Positions 44,340 to 54,523 of a DNA stretch of 64,000 nt are shown here, one piece after another (position 1 is the stretch's first letter; each line of letters opens with the position of its first letter). The position numbers and the translations under genes were made by a program. Origin of the DNA: Burkholderiales bacterium (GTDB taxonomy: Bacteria; Pseudomonadota; Gammaproteobacteria; Burkholderiales; JAEUOS01); the NCBI GenBank assembly GCA_016790635.1, contig JAEUOR010000019.1, positions 1 to 64,000 of the forward strand. The letters are read 5' to 3'. Under the pieces are notes generated by a model. That model searched no databases. It saw nothing but the letters and a program-made list of their open reading frames with translations, and was not told the DNA's origin.

Positions 44340-44555
44340 ATGAAACAAGGCATTCATCCCGATTACAAGGACGTCGAGGTCACCTGTTCGTCCTGCGGCA
44401 ACAAGTTCACCACCCGTTCGACCGTCGGCAAGCCGCTAGGCATCGAGGTGTGCTCCAACTGCCACCCGTTCTACACCGGCAAGCAGCGCATCGTCGACAC
44501 CGCCGGCCGGGTCGAGAAATTCCGCCAGAAATACGCGACCAAGAAGGCTGCCTGA
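44340..44555 (+). CDS. rpmE: 50S ribosomal protein L31, zinc type
   Basis: A 71-residue ribosomal protein. Zinc ligands C16, C19, C38 and C41 (CSSC and CSNC) mark it as the zinc-containing (C+) paralogue, the one whose zinc can be freed in starvation in other bacteria. The ATG at 44340 begins [14 protein letters not shown], the family start. It has its own promoter (TATAAT at 44249) and a UUCG-loop terminator just downstream, so it is monocistronic. Confidence 0.97.
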   Translation: MKQGIHPDYKDVEVTCSSCGNKFTTRSTVGKPLGIEVCSNCHPFYTGKQRIVDTAGRVEKFRQKYATKKAA

Positions 44556-44580
44556 AGACGCGCCTTCCCGGCATCGCCAG

Positions 44581-44603
44581 GGGCAGCTTCGGCTGCCCTT
44601 TTT
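44581..44603 (+). terminator. UUCG-loop terminator after rpmE
   Basis: GGGCAGC (44581-44587), TTCG loop, GCTGCCC (44592-44598) and five T residues (44599-44603): a textbook intrinsic terminator. Confidence 0.96.
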
Positions 44604-44689
44604 GTTGTCCGGATCGCTGTGGGCGCGCCTGATGCAATGAGCGGTCACGGGTAAGCTTCGCCCGTGGCAGCGCGTCCACCCCCTCCCTG

Positions 44690-46378
44690 ATGTCCACACT
44701 TCCCCCCTTGTCGCGTCGCCGCCTGCCGGTACCGCTGCCCTCGCCCTGGTTCTGGGGCCTGGTCGTGCTCTACGTGCTCTTGGGCCTGGTCGGCCACGAC
44801 CCGTGGAAGGGCGACGACGCAATCGGCTTCGGCATCGCCTGGAACATGGCCAACGGCACGTGGGGCGACTGGCTGCTGCCCAACGTCGCCGGGCAGCTGG
44901 TCGCGGAGGAAGGCCCGCTGGCCTTCTGGCTGGCAGCACTTTTCATCAAGGCCTTGAGCGGCGTACTCGAGGCGCACGACGCCGCGCGCCTGGCGACCGC
45001 GGTGTGGACCTCGATCGCGATCATTGCCGTGCATCGCGCGGCACGGCGCCTGGACGGCGAGGCGGCCGGACGCCTCGCGGTGCTGGCGCTGTTGGCCACG
45101 CTCGGCCTCTTGGCACGCTCACACGAGATTGCCGCCGAGCCGGCATTCTTGGCAGGCTGGGCGCTGGTGCTCTGGTCATTGGCCTTGGGGCGGGAGTTTG
45201 GTTTCAAGGGCGCCTTGCTCCTGGCCGCCGGCCTCGCCGTCTGCTATTTGTCGCGCGGCATGACGCCGACGCGCGTCGTGCTCCTGACCATCCTGGTGAC
45301 CTGGCTGGCGCTGCGGCGCGGCGAATCCTGGTCAGGCGGCTTCGGCGGCGCGCGCGACGCAGTCTGGAAAATCGGCGCCTTCGTGGCTGCCCATCTGCTG
45401 TTCCTCGCCTGGGCATTGTCGGCGACCGCAAATGCCGCGTTTCATGATCTTTATCGCAACTGGGGCGAGGCGCAATTCGGCTGGCCCGGCGCATCCGCCT
45501 GGACGTGGTACGCCAAAACCCTGCCCTGGTTCGTGTTTCCTGCCTGGCCCATCGCGCTCTGGTGGGTCCTGCACAGGCGCCCGGTCAAGTTGCTGGACGT
45601 TTACCCGGTGCCGCCAGTCCAGCACCTGCCTGTCGCAGCGACCCTGTGCGTGCTGGCCTCGCTGGCCTGGTCACCACAGGCGAGCGAGGCGGTCCTCTTG
45701 CCCATCGTCGTGCCGCTGGCGATCCTGATCGCGCCGGGCCTGAAGTTCCTGCGCCGCGGCTTCGCCGCGCTGACCGACTGGTTCGGCCGGCTCGCCTTCA
45801 CACTGGCGGCTGCACTCGTCTGGCTGGGCTATGTGGCCATGCAGACCGGCACGCCGCCGCGGATCGCCGCCAACCTCGCGCGCCTGGAGCCCGGATTCGT
45901 CGCTACTCTGCAATGGCCGGCGCTGGCGATCGCGATCGCCGCCACGCTCGCATGGTGCGTGGCGATTGCGCGCAGCGAGCGCACGCCGCTGCGCGGCATC
46001 GTGCACTGGTGCTACGGCGTCACGCTCGTCTGGCTGCTTCTGATGACCCTGTTCCTGCCCTGGGTCGACTACGGCCGCAGCTATCGCGGCGTCGCGGCCG
46101 GGATGCAGGCGGCCATGGGTGTCTCACAGGGCGCAGTGAGCGCGCAATCCACCCGGGGCTGCGTGAACAGCCGCGACCTCGGCCTGTCCGAGCGTGCTTC
46201 GTTCGCCTATTTCGCCAGGCTCAAGTACGGAGCGCCCGGCGCCGCCTGTCCCTGGCTGCTTGTGCAGGGTACGCGCGGTCAGCCGACGCGCAGTGAACCC
46301 GGCTACCGCCTGGTCTGGGAAGGCAACCGGCCCGGCGACCGCAACGAACGCTTTCGACTGTATCGGAGAACCCCATGA
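44690..46378 (+). CDS. GT-C type glycosyltransferase-like membrane protein
   Basis: A 562-residue polytopic membrane protein with roughly 12 hydrophobic segments and a final soluble domain of about 90 residues. The first extracytoplasmic loop has GHDPWKGDDA, with acidic residues where GT-C (PMT/ArnT-like) transferases keep their catalytic aspartate, followed by LAEEGPLAFW-like sequence (VAEEGPLAFWLAAL). These enzymes move sugars from lipid carriers to lipid A, proteins or glycans; the acceptor is unknown. It is coupled to pgi by an ATGA overlap. Sequence support is moderate and rests on membrane pattern and the acidic loop. Confidence 0.7.
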   Translation: MSTLPPLSRRRLPVPLPSPWFWGLVVLYVLLGLVGHDPWKGDDAIGFGIAWNMANGTWGDWLLPNVAGQLVAEEGPLAFWLAALFIKALSGVLEAHDAARLATAVWTSIAIIAVHRAARRLDGEAAGRLAVLALLATLGLLARSHEIAAEPAFLAGWALVLWSLALGREFGFKGALLLAAGLAVCYLSRGMTPTRVVLLTILVTWLALRRGESWSGGFGGARDAVWKIGAFVAAHLLFLAWALSATANAAFHDLYRNWGEAQFGWPGASAWTWYAKTLPWFVFPAWPIALWWVLHRRPVKLLDVYPVPPVQHLPVAATLCVLASLAWSPQASEAVLLPIVVPLAILIAPGLKFLRRGFAALTDWFGRLAFTLAAALVWLGYVAMQTGTPPRIAANLARLEPGFVATLQWPALAIAIAATLAWCVAIARSERTPLRGIVHWCYGVTLVWLLLMTLFLPWVDYGRSYRGVAAGMQAAMGVSQGAVSAQSTRGCVNSRDLGLSERASFAYFARLKYGAPGAACPWLLVQGTRGQPTRSEPGYRLVWEGNRPGDRNERFRLYRRTP

Positions 46379-47940
46379 GTCGCCTGACAGATTCTCCCGC
46401 CTGGAAAGCCCTGACCGCGCATCGAGATGCCATGCGCAGCGTCCACGTGCGCGACCTCTTCGCCACAGACCCACGGCGCTTCGATGAGTTTCGCGTCGAT
46501 GCGGCTGGGCTGACTTTCGATTTTTCGCGCCATCGCGCCAGCGTCGAGACGCGCAACCTGCTCTGCGCCCTGGCGGCGTCGCGCGACCTGGCCGCCTGGC
46601 GAACGCGCATGTTCGCAGGCAAAGCCATCAACCACACCGAGGACCGCGCAGTTCTGCATGTCGCATTGCGCGGCGGCGGCGGCCTCTCTGGCGCGGCCGC
46701 ACAGGTGCGCGAGGAGGCGCGCGCCACGCTTACGCGCATGGGCGAGATTGCGCGCGGCATCCGCTCCGGCGCCTGGCGCGGCGCCAGCGGGGAGGCCATC
46801 ACCGACATCGTGCACATCGGCATCGGCGGGTCGGACTTCGGCCCGCGTTTCCTGATGGATGCGCTGCGCGATCTGCGCGATGGTCCGCGCGTCCACTTTG
46901 TCGCCAACGTCGACCCCGACGACCTCGGCGATGCGCTCGCGCCGTGCCGGCCGCAATCGACCCTGGTGGTGCTGGTATCCAAGACCTTCACGACCATCGA
47001 GACCATGACCAACGCCGAGGCTGCGCGCGACTGGCTGCGCGCCGGTGTTGGCGCCGTACTCGAGCAACACCTGGTCGCAGTGAGCAACAACGTCACCGCT
47101 GCGCGGGCCTTCGGCATCGCGGAAGCCAACGTACTGCCGATGGCCGAGTCGGTCGGCGGCCGCTATTCGGTCTGGTCGGCAGTCGGATTGCCGCTCATGA
47201 TCGCGCTCGGGCCCGAGGCGTTTGCGGACCTGCTGGCCGGCGCGCGCGCCATGGACGAGCATTTCGTGAATGCGCCGCCGGCAGTCAATGCGCCGCTCCT
47301 GATGGCGCTCTATGGCGTCTGGTACACCAACTTCTTTGGCGCGCAGACCCATGCCGTGCTCGCGTATGCGCGTCGTCTGGACCTGCTGCCGGACTACCTG
47401 CAGCAACTCGAGATGGAGTCCAACGGCAAGCGCGTGGACCGCGATGGCCAGGTCGTCGACTACGCCACCGGGCCGATCCTGTTCGGCAACGTCGGCGCCA
47501 ACAGCCAGCATTCGTTTCACCAATTGCTGCACCAGGGCACGCACCTGGTGCCGATCGATTTCGTCTTGGTCGACCGCAAGTCGGCGCGCCAACCGTTTCG
47601 CGACATCCTGCACGCCTCCGCCCTGGCGCAGGCCGCAGCCCTGACGCACGGGCAAAGCGCACCCGGCACGCCGGAAAGAGACTATCCCGGCAACGCGCCA
47701 TCGACCACCATCGTGCTGCCGGACCTGAACCCGCATACACTGGGCGCGCTGCTCGCGGCCTACGAGCACAAGGTCTTCACCCAGGGCATCGTGTGGAACA
47801 TCAACAGCTTCGACCAGATGGGGGTCGAACTGGGCAAGGTCATCGCCAAGCCACTCATCGGCGCGATCGGCAGCGGCACGCCTCCCGCCGGGGTGGACAG
47901 CAGCGTCGCTGGTCTCATCCGGCGCCTGGCAGCCAAATAG
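46375..47940 (+). CDS. pgi: Glucose-6-phosphate isomerase
   Basis: This cytosolic enzyme interconverts glucose 6-phosphate and fructose 6-phosphate. The 521-residue product shows the sugar-phosphate-binding HIGIGGSDFGP near residues 144-154, SKTFTTIETMTNA near 202-214, GGRYSVWSAVGLP near 261-273 and the ATGPILFGNVGANSQHSFHQ signature near 365-384 with the active-site histidine. It is a little shorter than the E. coli enzyme (549). Its ATG overlaps the stop of the glycosyltransferase-like gene, and it is followed after 52 bases by a MATE gene. Confidence 0.97.
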   Translation: MSRLTDSPAWKALTAHRDAMRSVHVRDLFATDPRRFDEFRVDAAGLTFDFSRHRASVETRNLLCALAASRDLAAWRTRMFAGKAINHTEDRAVLHVALRGGGGLSGAAAQVREEARATLTRMGEIARGIRSGAWRGASGEAITDIVHIGIGGSDFGPRFLMDALRDLRDGPRVHFVANVDPDDLGDALAPCRPQSTLVVLVSKTFTTIETMTNAEAARDWLRAGVGAVLEQHLVAVSNNVTAARAFGIAEANVLPMAESVGGRYSVWSAVGLPLMIALGPEAFADLLAGARAMDEHFVNAPPAVNAPLLMALYGVWYTNFFGAQTHAVLAYARRLDLLPDYLQQLEMESNGKRVDRDGQVVDYATGPILFGNVGANSQHSFHQLLHQGTHLVPIDFVLVDRKSARQPFRDILHASALAQAAALTHGQSAPGTPERDYPGNAPSTTIVLPDLNPHTLGALLAAYEHKVFTQGIVWNINSFDQMGVELGKVIAKPLIGAIGSGTPPAGVDSSVAGLIRRLAAK

Positions 47941-47992
47941 ACGGCTCGCACTTGCAAGCCACATCCAGCGCGAGCCGCGGCGCGGTGCAGCC

Positions 47993-49366
47993 GTGACCCG
48001 CGCCGCCGCCCGCGACATCCTGCGCCTGGCCTGGCCGGTCACGGTGGCGCAGATCGCCACCATGGCCAACGGCGTGATCGACACCGTGATGGCCGGCCAC
48101 TACTCGGCGCGCGCACTCGCCGTCGTGGGCCTGGGGTCTGCCATCTACATGACCATCTTCGTCGCGCTGATGGGCATATTGATTGCGCTGTCGCCCACCA
48201 TCGCGCAGCACCACGGCGCGGGCCGCGCGGACGCCATCACCCACGACGTGCGCCAGGGTTTGTGGCTGGCCGCCCTGATCATCATCGCGAGCGAACCGCT
48301 GCTGGCGTTTCCGGGCCCGTTGATCGCGTTGTCCGGCATGCAGCCGGAAGTGGCCGAGGAGGTGCGCGCCTACCTGCGCGTCCTCATGTGGGCCATGCCG
48401 GCGATGATGCTGTTCCGCGTCTTCAATTCCTGGGCCACGGCCATCTCGCAGCCGCGCGCGGTGATGGTGATCCAGATCGCCGGACTCGTCCTCAAGGTGC
48501 CTCTCAACTGGGTGCTCATGTACGGCCACTTCGGCCTGCCGGCCATGGGCGGCATCGGCTGCGCGTGGGCGCTGGTGATCGAGTCCTGGCTGATGCTGGC
48601 AGCCGCCTACGTGTGGATGCAATGGCACCCGGTGTTCCTCCGCTATCGCGTCTTCGCGCGGTTCGAAGCGCCCGACTGGCGGGCCATCGGACGCCTGGTG
48701 GCGCTGGGCGTGCCGATTGGCGTCTCGTTTCTGATCGACGTGACGTCCTATACCTTCATGGCGCTTTTCATCGCGCGGCTCGGCGAAGAGTGGTCAGCCG
48801 GCCACCAGATCGCCGCCAACCTGGGCGCGCTCGCCTACATGGTGCCGCTGGGGTTGTCCAGCGCGGCGGCGGTGCTGGTCGGCCAGGCCATCGGCGCCGG
48901 TGACCCGGTGCGCGCCCGCGCCGCCGGCTTTACCGGCATGGTCATCGGCTTTTGCGCGGCTCTGGTGGTAGCGAGCGCCATTGCTCTGGGTGGTACGGGC
49001 ATCGCCGGTCTCTACACCAGCGACGCCCGGGTCGCGGCGGTGGCCGCCCCGCTGATCGTTCTGGTCGCCTGCTTTCACATCTTCGACGCCAGCAACGCAA
49101 TGGCCTCGAACGCCGTGCGCGGTTACAAGAAGGCCTGGGTGCCGATGCTCACCTTTGCCCTGTCGCTTTGGGGCGTGGGCCTGGGAGGCGGCTATCTGCT
49201 CGCCTTTGACAACCCGCTGGGCGCCAACATGGGCGCGGCGGGGTTCTGGACCGGCGCCATCGGCGGCATGGCGTTGGCAGCGACCATCGGGGCGGTGTAT
49301 TTCGACCATGTGAGTCGGCAAGCGATCCGCGGGCAAACAACGCGACATTCTTCGCGGCGGGCTTGA
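47993..49366 (+). CDS. MATE family efflux transporter
   Basis: A sodium- or proton-driven multidrug/metabolite exporter of 457 residues with 12 predicted helices in two repeated halves (LAWPVTVAQIATMANGVIDTVMAG in the first, LGVPIGVSFLIDVTSYTFMAL in the second), the NorM-like pattern. The substrate is unknown. The start is GTG at 47993 without a strong Shine-Dalgarno. It may be cotranscribed with pgi. Confidence 0.88.
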   Translation: MTRAAARDILRLAWPVTVAQIATMANGVIDTVMAGHYSARALAVVGLGSAIYMTIFVALMGILIALSPTIAQHHGAGRADAITHDVRQGLWLAALIIIASEPLLAFPGPLIALSGMQPEVAEEVRAYLRVLMWAMPAMMLFRVFNSWATAISQPRAVMVIQIAGLVLKVPLNWVLMYGHFGLPAMGGIGCAWALVIESWLMLAAAYVWMQWHPVFLRYRVFARFEAPDWRAIGRLVALGVPIGVSFLIDVTSYTFMALFIARLGEEWSAGHQIAANLGALAYMVPLGLSSAAAVLVGQAIGAGDPVRARAAGFTGMVIGFCAALVVASAIALGGTGIAGLYTSDARVAAVAAPLIVLVACFHIFDASNAMASNAVRGYKKAWVPMLTFALSLWGVGLGGGYLLAFDNPLGANMGAAGFWTGAIGGMALAATIGAVYFDHVSRQAIRGQTTRHSSRRA

Positions 49367-49516
49367 CAACACCGGCTCGGCGACCGCGGCACCTGCGTCA
49401 GACCGGTGCGATTTCCCCACCCCTGCCCGAGGTCCGCGGATTCGGCTCGCGCAGCCGTTACCCACTACACTTGACGGAGCGAATTCCGCCTTACCCCAAT
49501 TCCAACCTCGGGCATC

Positions 49517-49792
49517 ATGCAGGCCATACCCTCCCTACAAGTCGAAACCGAACGCGTCATCGTCACAAAGTGGACTTTCCCGCCGGGCGCCGAAACGGGT
49601 GATCACGTTCACGCACACGACTATGTCGTGGTGCCGCTCAAGACCGGCAAGCTGCGGCTGGTCGAGCCGGGCGGGGTACGCGACGTCGAACTGACAGCCG
49701 GCGGATCGTACGCGCGCCTCACCGGTGTCGCCCACAACGTCATCAACATCAATGACTTCGAGTTCGCGTTCGTCGAAATCGAACTCAAGTAA
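49517..49792 (+). CDS. Small cupin-domain protein
   Basis: A 91-residue cupin. The metal site is GDHVHAHDYVVVPLKTGK (paired histidines with a following acidic residue), and GGSYARLTGVAHNVIN is the second motif. It precedes a methyltransferase gene by 14 bases, so the two are probably one operon. The substrate is unknown. No strong Shine-Dalgarno precedes the ATG; TACACT at 49466-49471 might be a -10. Confidence 0.82.
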   Translation: MQAIPSLQVETERVIVTKWTFPPGAETGDHVHAHDYVVVPLKTGKLRLVEPGGVRDVELTAGGSYARLTGVAHNVININDFEFAFVEIELK

Positions 49793-49806
49793 GACAAGGC
49801 GCCGAC

Positions 49807-50649
49807 ATGACCGTTTCAGCCACCCAAGGGGTCATTGCCTTCTATGACACCCACCCGATCAACGAAGACGAGATCCTCGCCAAGCTTGCCGCGCGCGGCG
49901 ACGATCTCGACAGCCTGACGCAGGACAAGCTCAAGGACTTCGACCAGGACCACTATGGCGGCACCGAGGTCGTCGACATCCTCGCCGAGCGCGCCGGCAT
50001 TGGCGCCCGTCATCACGTGCTTGACGTGTGCAGCGGCATGGGCGGACCCGCACGCTGGCTCGCGCACACGCGCGGATGCCGGGTCACCGGGCTCGACTTC
50101 ACCCAAAGCCGGGTCGAGGCGGCGCGGCGCCTGACCGCGCGCGTCGGGCTGGAACAGCGCGTCGACTTCGTGCACGGCGATGCGACGGCAATGCCGCTTC
50201 CCGACACCGCGTTCGACATCGTCGTCAGCCAGGAAGCCTGGCTGCACATTCCCGACAAGGCCGCCGTCATCGGCCAGTGCGCGCGCGTTCTCCGGCCGGG
50301 CGGCACGCTGGCCTTCACCGACGTGACCTTAAGCGCCTCGCTCACGCCGCTGGAGGAGTCTCGCCTTGTCGCGGAGATGCACGCCCCCGGGGTCGCGTGG
50401 ACGGCGCGCTACCTGGAACTGCTCGCCACGGCGGGGCTCAGCGTGAAGACTTGCGAGGACCTCTCGGCATTCTGGACCGACACCCTGGTCAAGCGCCTGG
50501 CCATGTACCGCGGCCTGCGCGACACGACCGTGGCCAAGTTCGGCGCGGCACACTTCGATGCATGGGACGCGACCTACGCGTTTTTCGTCGGCCTTTTCAC
50601 CGCCGGCAAGCTGGGCGGTGCGCGCATCGTCGCTCGAAAGCCGGACTGA
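49807..50649 (+). CDS. Class I SAM-dependent methyltransferase
   Basis: The 280-residue protein shows motif I HVLDVCSGMGGPARWLA near residues 63-79 with the second strand CRVTGLDFTQSRVEAA, and later FDIVVSQEAWLHIPDK and VLRPGGTLAFTDV. The N-terminal segment FYDTHPINEDEIL and the FDQDHYGG motif resemble small-molecule N- or C-methyltransferases, such as sarcosine/dimethylglycine types. The actual substrate is not known. It follows the cupin gene closely and is convergent with hrpA. Confidence 0.87.
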   Translation: MTVSATQGVIAFYDTHPINEDEILAKLAARGDDLDSLTQDKLKDFDQDHYGGTEVVDILAERAGIGARHHVLDVCSGMGGPARWLAHTRGCRVTGLDFTQSRVEAARRLTARVGLEQRVDFVHGDATAMPLPDTAFDIVVSQEAWLHIPDKAAVIGQCARVLRPGGTLAFTDVTLSASLTPLEESRLVAEMHAPGVAWTARYLELLATAGLSVKTCEDLSAFWTDTLVKRLAMYRGLRDTTVAKFGAAHFDAWDATYAFFVGLFTAGKLGGARIVARKPD

Positions 50650-50675
50650 ACGCCCCGCTGGATGCAAGGTGGCAC

Positions 50676-53600
50676 TCAGAGAGCGCGATAGGCATCCCAT
50701 GCCTTTTGCAGGCGCTTGACCGAGACCGGCATTGGCGTGCGCAGTTCCTGCGCAAACAGCGAGACCCGCAGTTCCTCGAGCAGCCAGCGAAACTCGTCCA
50801 GCCTCGCGTCGGTCGCCCCGGCGCGCGCGACCTCGAGGCTCCTGCGCTGGTGGTTCTGCAGGAGAGGTGCCATCTCGGTCATGAGGCGGGTGTCGCGCGC
50901 GGAGTCGGCCCGCAGCCGATCGATGCGCAGGGTCAACGCCTCAAGGTAGCGCGGCACCTGTGCCAGGCGCTCCCAGGCAAGTGCGACGATGAAGTTCTTT
51001 GGCAGGAGGCGTTCCAGTTGCGCCTGCATGTCCTGGTGTGCCTGCACGAACGCCTTCGCGCCTGCCAGCTTCTTCTGCGCGGCGTGATGCGCCTCGAGGA
51101 TGCGCGCAACCAAGGCAGCGATCTCCTGCGTGATCAGGTTGAGGCGCTCGCGGCCTTCCTTCAGTCTCACCGAAAACTCCGATTCGGTGCGCGGCAGGGG
51201 CGCGGCCAGGCAGGCGCGCGCCAGCCCGGCGTCGATCAACTGGGTGGCGAGTTCGCGTTCGCCTCCGAAAGGCGCGTAGAGAAGCCCGATGCGCCGCACG
51301 TCGAGGTTCTTCTCCAGAAAGCGGATGCGATCGACCAGCGCAATGCGCAGCAACCGTGAGAGGCCACGCTCGTGCGCGGCCAGCGCGGCGCGCGGTTCGT
51401 CAAAAAGCTCCACGTCGACCGCCTGGCCGCGATCGACGACGGCGGGATAGCCGATCAGGGCTCCGACCTCGACCAACTCCTCGAGGTCGCCGAAGTCCCA
51501 CTGGGTACGCGCTGCATGAAGCGTGCGCCCACCCTCCTCTGGCGCCGGCGCGCCGATAGCATGCGCGGCTGCGGCGCCTGCCGCACCGGCAAAACTCACG
51601 CTTGCGCTCCTGGCATGCTGCGCGCGCAATGCAGCAAGATTGCGCCCCAGGTCGATCTGACGTCCATGCTCGTCGACCAACTTGAAGTTCATGACCAGAT
51701 GCGCGGGCAGGGAGTCGGCGCGAAACGCGTCCTGCGGCACGGCGCTGCCTGTGCGCTCGCGGATCATGCGCGCCAGCGCCTGCGCCATCGTTCCCGCCGG
51801 CACGGCCTCGGCGCGATGCGCGTCGGCAAAGCCTGCCGCGAATTCCGGCAGGGGCACGCAGCCCCGCCGCAGACGCTGCGGAAGCGACTTGAGCAGTGCC
51901 AGGGCCTTTTCCTTGCGCATTCCCGGCACCAGCCAGTCGGCGCGGTCGGCATTGATCTGGTTCAGGCTCGCCAGGGGCACGGTCGCGGTCACGCCGTCGC
52001 GCGGTGAACCAGGTTCGAAATGGTAAGTCAGCGCGAATTCCGCGGCTCCAGCGGAAAGACGCGTTGACTTCGGAAAGAGGTCGGTGGTGATGCCGGCGGC
52101 CTCATGGCGCATGAGGTCGTCACGCTTAAGATGCAAGAGGCGCGGCGCTCGCTTCTCGGCCGCCTCGCGCCAGGCATCGAAGCTCTTGGCGTCGACCACT
52201 TCGGCCGGAATCACCTGGTCATAGAAGGCGAAGATCAATTCGTCGTCCACGAGCACATCGGGGCGGCGGGATTTGTGTTCCAGCTCCTCGATCTCCCGCA
52301 CGAGGCGCCGGTTGTGGGTGAAGAACGCTGCACGCGTGTCGAGCTCGCCCGCCACCAGAGCGCCGCGGATGAAGAGTTCGCGCGCGTGCTTGGCGTCGAT
52401 GCCGGCATAGTCGATGCGTCGCTGCGTATAGACCGGCAACCCGTAAAGGGTCGCGCGCTCGAAGGCGACCGCGCGGCCGGCGTTCTTTTCCCAGCGCGGA
52501 TCGTGCCAGGAGCGCTTGAGCAGATGCGCGCCGGCGCTCTCGAGCCACTGCGGATCGATGTTCGCCAGGGTGCGTGCATACAGGCGGGTGGTTTCGACCA
52601 GCTCGGCGGCCATCACCCAGCGGCCGGCCTTGCGCACCAGCGCCGAGCCCGGGTGGATGTGGAAACGGATGCCACGTGCGCCCAGGTAGTGAGGCTCGCC
52701 CTCGCTTTTCAGGCCGATGTTGCCGAGCAGCCCCGTGAGCAGGGCCTGATGTATTTGCTCCGGTGTCGCCGGCCGTGTGTTGACTTGCCAGCCTTGCTCC
52801 GCGGTCAACTGCGCCAGTTGCGCATGCACGTCACGCCATTCACGCATGCGTCGCACCGAGAGAAAGGCGTTGCGGCAAGCTTCAGCCAGCTTGCGGTTGG
52901 TGAGTTCATCCTTGGCCTCGTCGAAAAAGTGCCATAGCTTCAGGGTCCCCAGAAACTCCGACTTGTCGTCGCGAAAGCGCGCATGCGCCTGATCGGCTGC
53001 CTGGGCACGTTCGGCAGGTCTATCGCGTGGGTCCTGCACCGACAGGGCCGCGGCGACGACCAGCACCTCGGCCAAGCATCGGTTGTCACGCGCGCCGAGA
53101 ATCATGCGCGCAACGCGCGGATCAAGCGGCAGGCTCGCCAGCTCGCGCCCCAGGCGCGTCAGGCGGTCGGCGTCATCCAGCGCCCCCAGTTCCTTGAGCA
53201 GGGCGATGCCGTCCGCGATCGCCTTGCCGGGCGGTGCCTCCAGAAACGGAAACGCCTCGATATCCGGCAGCTTGAGCGACTTCATGCGCAGGATCACCGA
53301 AGCCAAGGACGAACGCAGCACCTCCGGGTCGGTGAAGCGCGGACGCGCGGCGAAGTCGGCTTCGTCGTAGAGGCGTATGCACACCCCGGCGGCGACGCGC
53401 CCGCAGCGGCCGGCGCGCTGACTGGCCGAGGCCTGCGACACCTTTTCGACCTGCAGCAGCTCGACCTTGTTGCGATAGCTGTAGCGCTTGACGCGCGCCA
53501 GCCCGGGGTCGATGACAAAGCGGATGCCCGGCACGGTGAGCGAGGTCTCAGCCACGTTGGTCGCAAGCACCACGCGCCGCAGCGCGCCGGAGGGTCGGAA

Positions 53601-54452
53601 GATGCGCTCCTGGTCGGTCGATGACATGCGCGCGTACAGCGGCAGGATTTCCGGTGCGCCGCGCGCACCCCTGAAGTGCCCGACCAGCAACTCGGCGGTG
53701 TCGCGGATTTCGCGCTCGCCGGGCAGGAAGATCAGGATGTCGCCACGCCCCAGGGTCGCGCATTCGTCCACTGCATCGACGATCGCGTCCTCCAGGTCGC
53801 GTTCGTCGTCCTCCGCGGCGTCGGGGTGGCGCACCGGTCGATAGCGCACCTCCACCGGGAACAGGCGTCCGGACACTTCGATCACCGGGGCAGGCCCCTT
53901 GGATGAAGCGAAGTGGCGCGCGAAACGTTCGGCGTCGATGGTGGCCGAGGTGACGACGACCTTGAGGTCCGGCCGGCGCGGCAGGAGTTGCTTCAGGTAG
54001 CCCAGCAGAAAATCGATGTTGAGCGAACGCTCGTGCGCCTCGTCGATGATGAGCGTGTCATAAGCCTTGAGGTCAGGATCGCCCAGCGACTCGGCCAGGA
54101 GAATGCCGTCGGTCATGAGCTTGATGCGCGTGTCGCGACCGGCCTTTTCGTTGAACCGGATCTTGTAGCCGACCAAGGCGCCCAGCTCGACCTTGAGTTC
54201 TGCGGCGACGCGCGCCGCGGTGGCGCGCGCGGCCAGACGACGCGGCTGGGTGTGCGCGATGGCGCGCCGCCCCAGTTGCAGGCAGATCTTGGGCAACTGC
54301 GTGGTCTTGCCCGAACCAGTCTCACCGCAGACGATCACGATCGGGTGGTCGCGAATCGCAGCACTGATCTCGTCGCGGCGCGACGAGACCGGCAGTTCCT
54401 CGGGATAGGTGATCGCGACCGGCGGCGCGACGCCGCGCTGCGGGCTGGACAT
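50676..54452 (-). CDS. hrpA: ATP-dependent RNA helicase HrpA (DEAH box)
   Basis: A 1258-residue DEAH-box helicase close to E. coli HrpA in length. Motif I GETGSGKT is at 43-50, DEAH at 137-140, motif III in VVTSATIDAERF, then VLATNVAETSLTVPGIRF and QRAGRCGR (motif VI) near residue 345. The large C-terminal region of HrpA (about 600-1258) is present. In E. coli it acts on mRNA with stalled or collided ribosomes. It is divergent from argA, whose start is 71 bases away, and convergent with the methyltransferase gene. The same hrpA-argA-yggX arrangement is known in other Burkholderiales. Confidence 0.95.
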   Translation of the reverse strand: MSSPQRGVAPPVAITYPEELPVSSRRDEISAAIRDHPIVIVCGETGSGKTTQLPKICLQLGRRAIAHTQPRRLAARATAARVAAELKVELGALVGYKIRFNEKAGRDTRIKLMTDGILLAESLGDPDLKAYDTLIIDEAHERSLNIDFLLGYLKQLLPRRPDLKVVVTSATIDAERFARHFASSKGPAPVIEVSGRLFPVEVRYRPVRHPDAAEDDERDLEDAIVDAVDECATLGRGDILIFLPGEREIRDTAELLVGHFRGARGAPEILPLYARMSSTDQERIFRPSGALRRVVLATNVAETSLTVPGIRFVIDPGLARVKRYSYRNKVELLQVEKVSQASASQRAGRCGRVAAGVCIRLYDEADFAARPRFTDPEVLRSSLASVILRMKSLKLPDIEAFPFLEAPPGKAIADGIALLKELGALDDADRLTRLGRELASLPLDPRVARMILGARDNRCLAEVLVVAAALSVQDPRDRPAERAQAADQAHARFRDDKSEFLGTLKLWHFFDEAKDELTNRKLAEACRNAFLSVRRMREWRDVHAQLAQLTAEQGWQVNTRPATPEQIHQALLTGLLGNIGLKSEGEPHYLGARGIRFHIHPGSALVRKAGRWVMAAELVETTRLYARTLANIDPQWLESAGAHLLKRSWHDPRWEKNAGRAVAFERATLYGLPVYTQRRIDYAGIDAKHARELFIRGALVAGELDTRAAFFTHNRRLVREIEELEHKSRRPDVLVDDELIFAFYDQVIPAEVVDAKSFDAWREAAEKRAPRLLHLKRDDLMRHEAAGITTDLFPKSTRLSAGAAEFALTYHFEPGSPRDGVTATVPLASLNQINADRADWLVPGMRKEKALALLKSLPQRLRRGCVPLPEFAAGFADAHRAEAVPAGTMAQALARMIRERTGSAVPQDAFRADSLPAHLVMNFKLVDEHGRQIDLGRNLAALRAQHARSASVSFAGAAGAAAAHAIGAPAPEEGGRTLHAARTQWDFGDLEELVEVGALIGYPAVVDRGQAVDVELFDEPRAALAAHERGLSRLLRIALVDRIRFLEKNLDVRRIGLLYAPFGGERELATQLIDAGLARACLAAPLPRTESEFSVRLKEGRERLNLITQEIAALVARILEAHHAAQKKLAGAKAFVQAHQDMQAQLERLLPKNFIVALAWERLAQVPRYLEALTLRIDRLRADSARDTRLMTEMAPLLQNHQRRSLEVARAGATDARLDEFRWLLEELRVSLFAQELRTPMPVSVKRLQKAWDAYRAL

Positions 54453-54489
54453 GGCGCGCGGATTCTACTGGGCCAAGGCCCGCAGGCGC

Positions 54490-54523
54490 TTGGGTGCAGC
54501 AGCGCGCCGTTACAATTCCACCC
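54490..54523 (+). promoter_or_regulatory. Putative promoter ending at the argA start
   Basis: TACAAT (54511-54516) ends 7 bases before the argA ATG (54524); TTGGGT (54490-54495) lies 15 bases upstream as a possible -35. Transcription would then start at the ATG itself. There is no Shine-Dalgarno in TCCACCC. The arrangement equals that at dnaX. Confidence 0.5.
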